Source: Phaeobacter sp. G2
GTDB lineage: Bacteria > Pseudomonadota > Alphaproteobacteria > Rhodobacterales > Rhodobacteraceae
Direction: 5' to 3'
DNA length: 64,000 bases
NCBI GenBank assembly: GCA_025163595.1
Contig: CP104100.1
Location: 806,001-870,000, forward strand
The notes under the pieces were generated by a model that saw nothing but the letters and a program-made list of their open reading frames with translations, was not told where the DNA came from and ran no database searches. This document shows positions 25,725 through 34,154 of this stretch, one piece after another (positions within the stretch are counted from its first letter, which is position 1; each line of letters begins with the position of its first letter). Made by a program: the position numbers and the translations under genes.

Positions 25725-25794
25725 ACCGGACAGACTAAACCGGGCAGCTTGGACCGGGCAGACTAAACCGGGCAGCTTGGACCGGGCAGCCTAG
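25711..25794 (+). repeat. Six tandem copies of a 14-base repeat across the RND permease stop codon
   Basis: Units of ACCGG-R-CAG-nnnnn begin at 25711, 25725, 25739, 25753, 25767 and 25781. The first unit contains the stop TAA (25722-25724). Copies 3 and 5 are identical (ACCGGGCAGCTTGG), and copies 2 and 4 differ by one base. Variation in unit number would be expected by slippage and would not alter the protein, since the stop lies in unit 1. Confidence 0.85.
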
Positions 25795-25820
25795 ATCCGT
25801 TTTTGTTAGGCTGGTTTTTG

Positions 25821-26255
25821 CTATGCCTGTCTTTGGCGGGCCAGGCGGGCCACGTCTGCGACCTGATCAATCAGCTCCAATCCCCGCTCTTCGATCTCAT
25901 CGACGGGGATCCAACTGGCCTGCAGCGCATCATCATCAGGCACAGGGGTGCCGCTTTCATAAGCGCAGAGCACTGCCGTTAGCAGATATTGCTTTTGCAC
26001 CGCACCCACAGAATCACGCAGCAAGACGTCGATATTGGTCAAATATTCCAGGGGACGGGCCACGACGCCGGTTTCCTCAAACAGCTCGCGGATGGCTGCC
26101 TGCATGGCGGTTTCGCCCAGCTCCACATGACCACCGGGAAAGCCCCACCAGCCGGCATTGGGCTCGGTCTTGCGCTGGATCAGGATGACCTGTCCCAGGT
26201 GGTAGACCACGGCAATTGCCCCGAGAACGGGGCGCTGGGGCTGGATCATCGACAT
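25821..26255 (-). CDS. Nudix hydrolase
   Basis: 144 residues. The Nudix box is complete: GGHVELGETAMQAAIRELF followed by EETGVV (residues ~40-64), the Mg-binding catalytic helix for cleaving nucleoside diphosphates linked to another group. The sequence around it (WWGFPGGHVELGE) resembles ADP-ribose or NADH-type Nudix enzymes, but specificity is not settled. It is convergent with the RND operon across the 14-base repeats. Two in-frame ATGs at the start (26255 and 26249) are both plausible. Confidence 0.92.
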   Translation of the reverse strand: MSMIQPQRPVLGAIAVVYHLGQVILIQRKTEPNAGWWGFPGGHVELGETAMQAAIRELFEETGVVARPLEYLTNIDVLLRDSVGAVQKQYLLTAVLCAYESGTPVPDDDALQASWIPVDEIEERGLELIDQVADVARLARQRQA

Positions 26256-26295
26256 TCTGGCACCATTTCGCAGTTACCCGGACGCTACCCGGCGG

Positions 26296-27195
26296 TTATC
26301 CAGCTGTGCAGCCAGAGATATCCACCGCATGTTTTTGCCCCAGCACCGTGATCCGCAATTGTGAGCGATCCACCGCAGCCAGGCTGCCCGCGCGGGTGGG
26401 AAGCAGCTCGGATGTGGCCACCAGAGTACCGCCGCTGCGCCGGGTGGTGGTGGCGCCAGCAAACAGATGCGGCGAGCCAGCTTCGATCACCGCGACCTCG
26501 GTGCCACCAGCGCTGGGCATGGTGATCCGGGCCTCGACTTCGATACCGTATTTTGTTGGCGTCAAGCGGCAGGTGCTGGCGGAGACCCTGGCTTCGCGGG
26601 CCGAGAAGGGGCGGGCGGCAATGGCGGCGACGATGGCCGGGTTGCGCGGCGCTGCTGAATCTAGCTGATGGTCGAAAGACAGTTCCGATGGCACACAGAT
26701 ATCTTTGCAGATGCCCAGCTCCATCCGCCCTTTGAGCCGCACCGGGCGGTCGGGCCTTTCGGGGGTGATCTCTATCGGCAGCACCAGCTGATGGTGATAG
26801 CCGATGGTCTGATAACCAGAAGTCAAGAACACCTCGGGTGTGGGCCAGGTCATCGACATTTCGCCGACATTGCGGGAGCCGCGCCAGGTAAAACTGGGGG
26901 GAATACCTGCCTCGCCGGGGGCGCGCCAATAGGTCTTCCAGCCGTCGCGAAGGGTCAGGCGCAGGGCGCCGATATATGTCCCATCTGGTGAGACACCGCC
27001 GTCGAGGATTTCCACTTGCACCAGCTCATCCATGCTGGTGGGCAGGGCGCTTTGTGCCTTGGCCGCAAACGGGGTGAGCGCCGAAGCAAACACTGCAACC
27101 GCAGCAGCCATCAGGCTGCGCAGGCTGACCGCCGGTTTTGCGGCGGCGGATCTGGGATCGGTTTGTGGGCCGAGGGGAGGAAGATATTCATGCAT
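26296..27195 (-). CDS. Exported protein with DsbD N-terminal-like domain
   Basis: About 299 residues, exported: a hydrophobic signal segment (SLMAAAVAVFASALTPFAAKA) is preceded by a longer than normal N-terminus. The mature protein shows the DsbD alpha-domain layout (beta sandwich; YIGALRLTLRDGWKTYWRAPG) with the Cys pair GICKDICVP near residue 170, which in DsbD relays electrons to periplasmic partners. The membrane and thioredoxin parts of DsbD are absent, so it must accept electrons from a separate CcdA-like protein. The start is uncertain: 27195 is used, but 27231 is also open. Confidence 0.82.
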   Translation of the reverse strand: MHEYLPPLGPQTDPRSAAAKPAVSLRSLMAAAVAVFASALTPFAAKAQSALPTSMDELVQVEILDGGVSPDGTYIGALRLTLRDGWKTYWRAPGEAGIPPSFTWRGSRNVGEMSMTWPTPEVFLTSGYQTIGYHHQLVLPIEITPERPDRPVRLKGRMELGICKDICVPSELSFDHQLDSAAPRNPAIVAAIAARPFSAREARVSASTCRLTPTKYGIEVEARITMPSAGGTEVAVIEAGSPHLFAGATTTRRSGGTLVATSELLPTRAGSLAAVDRSQLRITVLGQKHAVDISGCTAG

Positions 27196-27355
27196 GGAAA
27201 TATAAATGGCCTCTTGCGGGGCAATTGCCAAGTCACGATCTGGTCAAATGCTTGACTGCGCTGTTGTGACCGGATCGCCCGGAGGCTCTTGCACCTTCGG
27301 AAGCTGGGCGGCATGCTGCAGAAGACGCTGTAACAGCCAAGGGAAAGGGCAGGAT

Positions 27356-27913
27356 ATGGATCTCACCGGGAAGTTATTGATCGCGATGCCGGGCATTGGC
27401 GATCCTCGGTTTGAGCATTCGGTTATTTTTCTGTGTTCGCACAGCGAAGACGGGGCCATGGGGCTGATCATCAACAAGGTTGCGCCGGAGGTGCAGCTGG
27501 GAAATCTGCTTGAGCAGCTGGAGATCCCGGTGATTGCGGCAGGCAAGGGCGAAGAGGCCATCCGCTTTGGCGGGCCGGTGGAGGTGCAGCGCGGGTTTGT
27601 GCTGCATTCACCGGAGTATGAATCCAGTATCAATTCCCTGACGGTGCCGCCGGGCTATGGCATGACTGCAACCCTGGATGTTCTTGAGGATATTGCCCAG
27701 GGTAATGGGCCTGAGAAGCTGTTGATCATGCTGGGCTATGCCGGCTGGGGGCCGGGGCAGCTGGAGGCAGAGATCATTGCCAATGGCTGGCTCACCACCG
27801 AGAGCACGGATGCGCTGATTTTTGAGACCGCGGATGTGGATAAATGGGAGGCGGCGCTTGGCTCCCTGGGGATTGATCCGCTGTCGCTTTCGGCCAGTGC
27901 CGGGAGCGCCTGA
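27356..27913 (+). CDS. YqgE/AlgH family protein
   Basis: 185 residues of the UPF0301 family. The conserved landmarks are LLIAMPGIGDPRFEHSV (near residue 7), AMGLIINK, RFGGPVEVQRGFVLH (near 70) and LGYAGWGPGQLEAEI (near 123). The molecular role of the family is unresolved, though it is widespread in proteobacteria. ATG 27356 has AAAGGGCAGGA just upstream; an earlier open extension begins at 27206 and is not likely. Divergent from the DsbD-N-like gene. Confidence 0.93.
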   Translation: MDLTGKLLIAMPGIGDPRFEHSVIFLCSHSEDGAMGLIINKVAPEVQLGNLLEQLEIPVIAAGKGEEAIRFGGPVEVQRGFVLHSPEYESSINSLTVPPGYGMTATLDVLEDIAQGNGPEKLLIMLGYAGWGPGQLEAEIIANGWLTTESTDALIFETADVDKWEAALGSLGIDPLSLSASAGSA

Positions 27914-27937
27914 ACTGCGACGGTTCTAGGGGTGCGT

Positions 27938-28936
27938 CTAGTTACCTGAAGCTGGCGAGGGTTCATCGCGCGGCGCTGCTGCGCGGCGCAACCGGTCATT
28001 GATGGCAGCGCCAAGGCCGGTCTCGGGGATGGGGGCCACGGCAATGGGCTGCCCCTGCGCATCCAGATGATGCAGATGGCCAAAGAGATTGGCGGCGGCC
28101 TCAACCAGATCGCCGCAGCTGGACAGGGAGAGATCGCAGGCGCGGGCGCCGCTGTAGTGGCCAAATCCCAGGTAGCATTCGCCCGCGCGCGCAGAGGTCG
28201 CATTGAGCCGCACCCGCTCTTGTGGCGCGTAGTGGGACAGGAGCTGGCCGGGCGCTGTCAGGGGGTCGTGGAGGTCGCGTGTGGCCAGGGGCTGGCCCAG
28301 TACTGCTTCGATTTCCTCGGCTGCCAGACCGCCGGGGCGCAGCAGCACGGGGGCCTCCCCTGCAAGGCCAACAATGGTGGATTCGACACCAACACCGCAG
28401 GCCCCATCTGCAACCACAGCGGCGATACGACCGGCAAGGCCCGCCATGACATGCTGCGCCGTTGTGGGGCTGATCCGCCCCGAAGGGTTGGCCGAGGGAG
28501 CCGCTACGGGACCGTCGAGCGCGGCCAGCAGCTTTTGCGCCGTGGGATGGGCTGGCACCCGCACCGCCAGGGTGTCGAGCCCGGCCGTGACCAGCTCGGA
28601 GATGCCATGTCCGGGTGCCAGCGGCAGCACCAGCGTCAGCGGTCCGGGCCAGAAGGCGCGGGCCAGGGTCTCGGCCCAAGGATTCCATATAACGTGGCGT
28701 TTTGCAGCCTCAACCGAGGCCACATGGGCGATCAGCGGGTTGAAGCTGGGACGCCCCTTGGCGGCATAGATCGCCGCCACCGCATCGCCGCGCCGGGCAT
28801 CGGCGCCCAGGCCATAGACCGTCTCGGTTGGGAAAGAGACCAGATCACCCTGCCGCAGCAGCTGCGCTGCGCGACTGATCCCGCTGGCGGAGGCATCCAG
28901 CATTTGCGTTGCTTTTTGGTCGGTTTCTTGAGGCAT
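27938..28936 (-). CDS. L-threonylcarbamoyladenylate synthase (Sua5 type)
   Basis: 332 residues: an N-terminal YrdC-like catalytic domain and a C-terminal Sua5 domain. It makes threonylcarbamoyl-AMP from threonine, bicarbonate and ATP for the t6A37 modification of ANN-decoding tRNAs. Typical motifs are SFPTETVYGLGADA (near 33), AAKGRPSFNPLIAHV (near 58), FWPGPLTLVL (near 92) and PSANPSGRISPT (near 147). The C-terminal stretch LLSHYAPQERV belongs to the Sua5 domain. The start at 28936 (MPQETDQKATQ) is used; a much longer open frame extends further but overlaps the divergent gene region and is not typical. Confidence 0.93.
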   Translation of the reverse strand: MPQETDQKATQMLDASASGISRAAQLLRQGDLVSFPTETVYGLGADARRGDAVAAIYAAKGRPSFNPLIAHVASVEAAKRHVIWNPWAETLARAFWPGPLTLVLPLAPGHGISELVTAGLDTLAVRVPAHPTAQKLLAALDGPVAAPSANPSGRISPTTAQHVMAGLAGRIAAVVADGACGVGVESTIVGLAGEAPVLLRPGGLAAEEIEAVLGQPLATRDLHDPLTAPGQLLSHYAPQERVRLNATSARAGECYLGFGHYSGARACDLSLSSCGDLVEAAANLFGHLHHLDAQGQPIAVAPIPETGLGAAINDRLRRAAAPRDEPSPASGN

Positions 28937-29090
28937 TTTGGGTGACGCGGCGTTTTGGTTGATTGCAAGGGGGCGAAGGTTAGGTAATCGATCAGCTAAA
29001 CTGATAGACAGCGCAACAGACATACCGGGCGGTTTGGGCAATGCCAAGCCTGCGCCCGCGATTATCCCCAAGGCCGACAAGAGGATGCCT

Positions 29091-30794
29091 ATGACCTTCC
29101 GTGCCCCCGTTTCCGAGTATGAGTTTCTCCTGAATACCGTGATTGGCTTTGAGCAGATCGCCCAGACAGACCGGTTCAGCGAGGCAAGCCGTGAACTGGT
29201 GACTGCGATCCTGACCGAAGCGGGTAAACTGTGTGATGAGGTCATGGCGCCGCTGCAACGGGCGGGCGATGTGCAACCTGCGGCGCTGGAGAACGGCGTG
29301 GTGCGGACCTCGCCCGGCTTTGGCAAGGGGTTCACGGCCATTGCCGAGGGCGGCTGGATTGGCATGAGCGCCGCGCCTGAGCAGGGCGGCATGGGCCTGC
29401 CGATGACCCTGACGGCGGCAGTGAATGAGATGATGTCGGGGGCCTGCCTGTCTTTGCAACTGGCACCCCTGATGAGCCAGGGCCAGATCGAGGCGCTGGA
29501 GCATCACGCCAGTGACGCCCTGAAACAGATGTACCTGCCAAAACTGATCTCGGGGGAATGGACCGGCACCATGAACCTGACGGAACCGCAGGCGGGCTCT
29601 GACGTGGGGGCGCTCAGCTCCAAGGCCGAAGCCAATGGCGATGGATCCTATGCGGTGACCGGCCAGAAGATCTATATCTCCTGGGGCGACAATGATTTTG
29701 CCGAGAATGTCTGCCATCTGGTGCTGGCGCGATTGCCCGACGGGGTGCCCGGCACCAAGGGGATCTCGCTGTTTCTGGTGCCCAAGTTCCTGCCCAACGA
29801 GGATGGCACCCTGGGCGCCGCCAACACATTGGGTGTGGTTAGCCTGGAGCATAAGATGGGCCTGCATGGCAGCCCGACCTGCGTGATGCAGTTTGATGGC
29901 GCCAAGGGCTGGTTGGTTGGCCCCGAACATGGGGGTATGGCGGCAATGTTCACCATGATGAACAATGCCCGCCTGGGCGTCGGCGGCCAGGGCGTTGGCG
30001 TTAGCGAAGCTGCCTATCAGCAGGCGCTGTCCTATGCGTTGGAGCGCAAACAGGGGAAGACGCCCTCGGGCTTTATCGCGGATCACGCCGATGTGCGCCG
30101 GATGCTGATGGAGATGAAAGCCGATACCTACGCTGCGCGGGCCATCCTGCTGGCCTGTGCCCATGCCACCGATATGCAGACCGCAACCGGGGCTGCGGAT
30201 TGGAAGGCGCGGGCTGCCTTTCTGACCCCAATCGCCAAGGCCTTTGGCACCGAGACCGGCATTCGGGTGGCCGATCTGGGCATTCAGGTGCATGGGGGCA
30301 TGGGCTTTATCGAGGAAAGCGGCGCGGCTCAGTTCCTGCGCGATGTGCGGGTAACCTCGATCTATGAGGGCACCAATGGCATCCAGGCGATGGATCTGGT
30401 GGCGCGCAAGATGATGGATGGCGGCGATATGGCCCATCGCATCATTGACGAGATCGAAGCCCAGGCCGAGGGTGCCCGGGCCACCCATCCCAATATGGGA
30501 GAGGCAGTCTGGCAGGCCTGCGAATCCCTGCGTGAAACCACTGAATGGCTGGTAGAGCAGGACGACCTGCAGGATCGCTTTGCCGGGGCGGTGCCCTATC
30601 TGCGCGCCTTTGCCCGGGTTCTGGGGGGGCATTACCACCTGTCTGCGGCCATTGCCGACAAGGGTGGCCCGCGCGAAAAACTGGCGCGGTTCTACATCAA
30701 ACGCATGCTGCCGGAACATTCGGGTCTGCTGACCCATGTGCAGGAAGGTGCCGCCGGCACCATGGCGCTCACTCTTGAAGAATTGGCAGGCTGA
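29091..30794 (+). CDS. Acyl-CoA dehydrogenase with C-terminal extension (DmdC-like)
   Basis: 567 residues, longer than short-chain acyl-CoA dehydrogenases, with the C-terminal helical extension of the AidB/DmdC group. FAD-site and substrate segments are seen: TMNLTEPQAGSDVGALSS (near 163) and the catalytic Glu region SIYEGTNGIQAMDLV (near 425). In Ruegeria such proteins include 3-methylmercaptopropionyl-CoA dehydrogenase (DmdC) of DMSP demethylation, so an acyl-CoA or MMPA-CoA substrate is likely, but the exact one cannot be fixed. ATG 29091 follows GAGGA; the longer frame from 28938 is not supported. The next gene begins two bases after its stop. Confidence 0.9.
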   Translation: MTFRAPVSEYEFLLNTVIGFEQIAQTDRFSEASRELVTAILTEAGKLCDEVMAPLQRAGDVQPAALENGVVRTSPGFGKGFTAIAEGGWIGMSAAPEQGGMGLPMTLTAAVNEMMSGACLSLQLAPLMSQGQIEALEHHASDALKQMYLPKLISGEWTGTMNLTEPQAGSDVGALSSKAEANGDGSYAVTGQKIYISWGDNDFAENVCHLVLARLPDGVPGTKGISLFLVPKFLPNEDGTLGAANTLGVVSLEHKMGLHGSPTCVMQFDGAKGWLVGPEHGGMAAMFTMMNNARLGVGGQGVGVSEAAYQQALSYALERKQGKTPSGFIADHADVRRMLMEMKADTYAARAILLACAHATDMQTATGAADWKARAAFLTPIAKAFGTETGIRVADLGIQVHGGMGFIEESGAAQFLRDVRVTSIYEGTNGIQAMDLVARKMMDGGDMAHRIIDEIEAQAEGARATHPNMGEAVWQACESLRETTEWLVEQDDLQDRFAGAVPYLRAFARVLGGHYHLSAAIADKGGPREKLARFYIKRMLPEHSGLLTHVQEGAAGTMALTLEELAG

Positions 30795-30796
30795 TC

Positions 30797-31843
30797 ATGG
30801 CAAGTGTCCCCGAAGTAGGCCCCCGCACCCCCTGGACCGAACCGCCCGCGCTGGGCGAGGCGATTGAGGTCGCCGAAGGGGTTCTGTGGATGCGCCAGCC
30901 GCTGCCGATGAAGCTGGATCACGTCAACATCTATGCCCTGGACGAGGGCGACAGCTGGACGGTGGTGGACACCGGCTTTAACACCCGCAAAAGCCGCGAG
31001 ATCTGGCAAAGCCTGATGGCAGGCCCCTTGAAGGGGAAGCCGGTCAGCCGGATTGTCGGCACCCATCACCACCCCGATCACATCGGTCTGGCGGGCTGGT
31101 TTCAGTCTGAATATGGCGCTGAGCTGGTCACCAGCCGCACCGCTTGGCTGTTTGCCCGCATGCTGACGCTGGATGTGCAGGAAACCTGGCCTGCCGAAAC
31201 CCTGGCCTATTACCGCTCTGCCGGGATGGACGGGGAGATCTATGACAAACGCATTGCCGACCGGCCTTTCAATTTCTCCGATATGGTCTACCCGATGCCG
31301 CTGGGCTTTACCCGGGTGCAGCAGGGCGATGTCTTTCGCATGGGCGGGCGTGACTGGGATGTGCATATGGGCAATGGCCACGCGCCCGAACACGCCACCT
31401 TCTGGAGTCGCGATGACAATCTTGTGATCACTGGCGACCAGATCCTGGCCTCGATCAGCCCCAATATCGGGGTCTATGCCACCGAACCCATGGCCGATCC
31501 CCTGGGCGAATGGCTGGAGGCCTGCGAGCGGCTGGCACCGCTGTCGCGCCCGGATCATCTGGCGCTGGGGGGGCATAAGCTGCCCTTTACCCGGTTGCCG
31601 CTGCGCATGCGGCAGCTGATCGACAATCACCACGGCGCGCTTGACCGGCTAATGAACCATCTGGAAACGCCAAAGACCGCAGCCGATTGTTTTGCGCCGC
31701 TGTTCAAGCGTAAGATTGGCGAGGGTGAATATGGGCTTGCACTGGTAGAGGCGGTGGCCCATGTCAATCATCTGTACCGCACAGGTCGCGTCAGCCGCGT
31801 CAAAGGCGATAACGACGCCTGGATGTACCAGAGCATAGATTAG
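30797..31843 (+). CDS. MBL-fold metallo-hydrolase
   Basis: 348 residues of the metallo-beta-lactamase fold. The Zn motif GTHHHPDHIGLAG (H-x-H-x-D-H, near residue 93), the later GNGHAPEHATFW and DQILASISPNIG, and ALGGHKLPF supply the remaining ligands, as in glyoxalase II-type and lactonase-type hydrolases. It lies two bases after the acyl-CoA dehydrogenase gene, so it probably acts on a thioester or lactone intermediate of the same pathway. The substrate is unproven. Confidence 0.92.
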   Translation: MASVPEVGPRTPWTEPPALGEAIEVAEGVLWMRQPLPMKLDHVNIYALDEGDSWTVVDTGFNTRKSREIWQSLMAGPLKGKPVSRIVGTHHHPDHIGLAGWFQSEYGAELVTSRTAWLFARMLTLDVQETWPAETLAYYRSAGMDGEIYDKRIADRPFNFSDMVYPMPLGFTRVQQGDVFRMGGRDWDVHMGNGHAPEHATFWSRDDNLVITGDQILASISPNIGVYATEPMADPLGEWLEACERLAPLSRPDHLALGGHKLPFTRLPLRMRQLIDNHHGALDRLMNHLETPKTAADCFAPLFKRKIGEGEYGLALVEAVAHVNHLYRTGRVSRVKGDNDAWMYQSID

Positions 31844-31888
31844 GCGCCGGGTGTTCCCCGGCAGAAGAGTGGCAGGGGAGTGAAGGCC

Positions 31889-32338
31889 ATGGACAACAAG
31901 ATTTCAACCAGCGCCGAGGCCGTCGAGGCCGCGGCATTGCCCTGCGTCCATGAGGTGCATGCGGACCCGGAGGCCAAAAATGGTCTCACCGAAGTGCCAG
32001 AACAGCTGCAAAAAACCGATGGTGCCAAGAGCCAGGCGCGCTGGGCCTATGAGCGGCTGATCCTATATATCCAGAACTTCGAGAAGCAGTTGGACAGCGA
32101 GCATGAGGTGGCCATGGGCTTTGTCGGCGGTGACGCCGGGGTGCTGCGGATCGAGGGCATGGGGTATTATGACCCTGACATCGTGACATTCTATGGCACC
32201 GATGGCGCAGGCGCCAAAACCCAACTGGTGCAGCATGTGAGCCAGATGAACGTGATGCTGCGCGCCCTGCCCAAACCCCGCGAGGAAGTCCCGGCCAATC
32301 GCATCGGATTTCGTCTGGCCAGCGACCTGGAAACCTAG
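31889..32338 (+). CDS. DUF6173-like conserved protein
   Basis: 149 residues, soluble and acidic, without signal or membrane segments. The C-terminal part (RLILYIQNFEKQLDSEHEV, GGDAGVLRIEGMGYYDPDIV, FYGTDGAGAKTQLVQHVSQM) resembles the roseobacter family DUF6173, which has no known function. ATG 31889 has AGGGGAG eight bases upstream; a GTG at 31880 is less likely. It stands behind the MBL gene and may be transcribed with it. Confidence 0.75.
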   Translation: MDNKISTSAEAVEAAALPCVHEVHADPEAKNGLTEVPEQLQKTDGAKSQARWAYERLILYIQNFEKQLDSEHEVAMGFVGGDAGVLRIEGMGYYDPDIVTFYGTDGAGAKTQLVQHVSQMNVMLRALPKPREEVPANRIGFRLASDLET

Positions 32339-32526
32339 GGGCGGCGATTCGGCGGTGCGCCTTGTCCGGGGGCCGCGGCGGGCAGAACAGCTGCGGATTG
32401 GGGCAAGGACGCGACGGATTGGTCGCAGGTTGGGGTTTTTGCCCCCCTGTGCGGCAATGACGTGGTGACAGGCAATTTGAAATCCAGTATCCAGCAAAAA
32501 AACATACGCGAATAGAAAGATCCATC

Positions 32527-32661
32527 ATGGCTGAACACAAACACGGTACCATGGACTCTAAAGTTCAAGAAGAAACCTATGCAGGCTTCATCACCTTCAC
32601 CACGCGTTTCACCATCTTCCTGGTGTTTCTGGCGTTGTTTCTCGCCGTATTTGCAACCTGA
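32527..32661 (+). CDS. aa3-type cytochrome c oxidase subunit IV
   Basis: A 44-residue protein starting MAEHKHGTMDSKVQEETYAG, the hallmark of the bacterial aa3 oxidase subunit IV family (COX_aa3), followed by a single membrane helix (FTIFLVFLALFLAVFAT) to the end. It is a small helper subunit of the respiratory terminal oxidase in the inner membrane. AGAAAGA lies upstream of the ATG. The larger oxidase genes are not in this window, so this subunit gene is separate, as is usual in alphaproteobacteria. Confidence 0.9.
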   Translation: MAEHKHGTMDSKVQEETYAGFITFTTRFTIFLVFLALFLAVFAT

Positions 32662-32670
32662 TCCTTGCAC

Positions 32671-33342
32671 ATGACATCTGGTAAAGCGGTTGCGCGCCGG
32701 GCGCCTGGTCGTATTGGCCTGGCGATGGCTCTTTTGGCGGGCAGCATTGTGCTGGCGGGCTGTGAGGCCCAGAAAAAGCCCAATGCGGATGCTGCGACAC
32801 TTGCAGCAGCCTCCTATACCCACAGCGGGCCACCTGCGCTGACCTTGTTCACCATGGTCAACAATCGGACCGGCTCCGGTGGTCATACCTCCCTGATGAT
32901 CAATGCCTCTGAGCGGGTGATTTTTGACCCTGCCGGATCCTTTTATGCCGATGTGGTGCCGGAACGGAATGACGTGCTGTTTGGCATCACTCCGCCTGTT
33001 GTGCTGGCCTATCGCGGTGCCCATGCCCGCAGCACCCACCATGTGGTGGTGCAGCGTCTTGAGGTCACGCCTGCGCAGGCGCAGCTGGCCTATGAGCTGG
33101 CGATCTCAAATGGTCGGGTGCCCGGGGCCTATTGCGCCAATTCCACCTCCTCCATCCTGCGCCAGATCCCTGGGCTGCAAGGTTTGAAAACCACATTCTA
33201 CCCGGTGAAGCTGTCCGAGCAGTTCGGCGCGCTTCCCGGTGTTGTCACCAGCAAATACTATGAGGATGACGACGCGGATCTGCAAAAGGCCCTGGCAGAG
33301 GGCAATGTGGTCCTGAACTACGAGACCACGCAGAGCGAATAG
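32671..33342 (+). CDS. Predicted lipoprotein
   Basis: 223 residues with a basic N-terminus (GKAVARRAPGRIG), a hydrophobic core and lipobox LAGC (Cys near residue 31), so anchored in the envelope. The mature part has a clear beta-rich start (PPALTLFTMVNNRTGSGGHTSLM), with GGHTSLMI and later VPGAYCANSTSSILRQIPG, which resembles proteins with NlpC/P60-like or permuted papain-like folds (possible Cys-His pair). That is only a suggestion. ATG 32671 is used; a TTG is two codons upstream. A strong terminator follows. Confidence 0.8.
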   Translation: MTSGKAVARRAPGRIGLAMALLAGSIVLAGCEAQKKPNADAATLAAASYTHSGPPALTLFTMVNNRTGSGGHTSLMINASERVIFDPAGSFYADVVPERNDVLFGITPPVVLAYRGAHARSTHHVVVQRLEVTPAQAQLAYELAISNGRVPGAYCANSTSSILRQIPGLQGLKTTFYPVKLSEQFGALPGVVTSKYYEDDDADLQKALAEGNVVLNYETTQSE

Positions 33343-33365
33343 CTTTGTGTACAGCGGAAATTAGG

Positions 33366-33402
33366 CGGCTGAGCACGGGTAACCGGCTCAGCCGTTTTTT
33401 TT
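33366..33402 (+). terminator. Strong intrinsic terminator after the lipoprotein gene
   Basis: Nine-pair stem CGGCTGAGC/GCTCAGCCG (33366-33374 with 33386-33394) followed by eight Ts (33395-33402), 23 bases after the lipoprotein stop. Confidence 0.9.
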
Positions 33403-33420
33403 GAGCAGTTGAGGCGAGGG

Positions 33421-33789
33421 TCATTCTACGTTCGCCAAGATCGCCTCAATCATAGGTCTGGTGAATTCTGTCTCCGGAGAGTCCGTTTTGTCTTTCTTGC
33501 GATGATATTCACCAGCGTCAAAAGCTTCATAAATCTCATAGAACGGAGAGGGCACCATCCCGCCGTTGAGGTGTCCCACCAGAACAGACCAAAGATCGTT
33601 CATGATGGAACCGCAGCGGGTGTAGCAGAGTATACCGCGTTGGTATCTCCGGGCGACTTCCAAGCTGAGAGAGTTGTAAAACACCTCTTTTGAAAGATCT
33701 TCAGTCAGGGAGCGAACATGGTTTTCCGTGATCCTTTGACCAGGAGATTCAGAAGCCAGGGCGATCAAATCGTCAAGCTTATGATCCAT
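33421..33789 (-). CDS. Hypothetical protein
   Basis: 122 residues, soluble, no signal or membrane segment. The N-terminal half is helical (MDHKLDDLIALASESPGQ, LTEDLSKEVFYNSLSLEV). ATG 33789 with AAGGGAAAGTC just upstream is chosen; an open frame further upstream runs into the azlD region and is not credible. It lies convergent to the lipoprotein gene across the terminator. I do not recognise the family. AT content looks slightly higher than that of the neighbours, which may mean a recent arrival. Confidence 0.65.
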   Translation of the reverse strand: MDHKLDDLIALASESPGQRITENHVRSLTEDLSKEVFYNSLSLEVARRYQRGILCYTRCGSIMNDLWSVLVGHLNGGMVPSPFYEIYEAFDAGEYHRKKDKTDSPETEFTRPMIEAILANVE

Positions 33790-33824
33790 GACTTTCCCTT
33801 TTGATCGACCGGGGTCTTGCAATC

Positions 33825-34154
33825 CTACCCAAGCAAAAACAGCAGCAAAAACCCACTGACACCGCTGAGCAGTGCCCAGAGCACATTGCGGGTGAAATAG
33901 CCCACCGCGAAGGTTAGGGCGGCGACAGCCAGATGCGGCAGGCTGGTCTCTCCGCCTGTCGGGGAGGGCCAGACAACCAGGGGCGTGACCAATGCCGGCA
34001 GAATGGCCACCGCCGTATAGCGCAGGTGTCGCATCAGCCAGGCGGGCATTGGGCGTCCGCCCATAAATCCGATAAAGGCAAACCGCAGGGCAAAGCTGCC
34101 GACCGCCATGCCGGTAATCACAATCCACAGGCTGAGGCTGTCAAATCCATTCAT
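33825..34154 (-). CDS. AzlD-family branched-chain amino-acid export subunit
   Basis: 109 residues with three or four membrane helices, the size of AzlD. The family motif around FALRFAFIGFMGGRPMPAW is present. AzlD pairs with AzlC (the adjacent upstream gene, which overlaps it by four bases) to export branched-chain amino acids or analogues. Confidence 0.9.
   Translation of the reverse strand: MNGFDSLSLWIVITGMAVGSFALRFAFIGFMGGRPMPAWLMRHLRYTAVAILPALVTPLVVWPSPTGGETSLPHLAVAALTFAVGYFTRNVLWALLSGVSGFLLLFLLG

Noticed and set aside
25711..25794. Tandem repeats as a CRISPR array
   Set aside because: Contiguous 14-base units without spacers; no cas genes.
28938..29090. N-terminal extension of the acyl-CoA dehydrogenase frame
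   Set aside because: Family alignments begin at the MTFRAPVSEYEFLL start, which has GAGGA in front; the extension is not protein-like.
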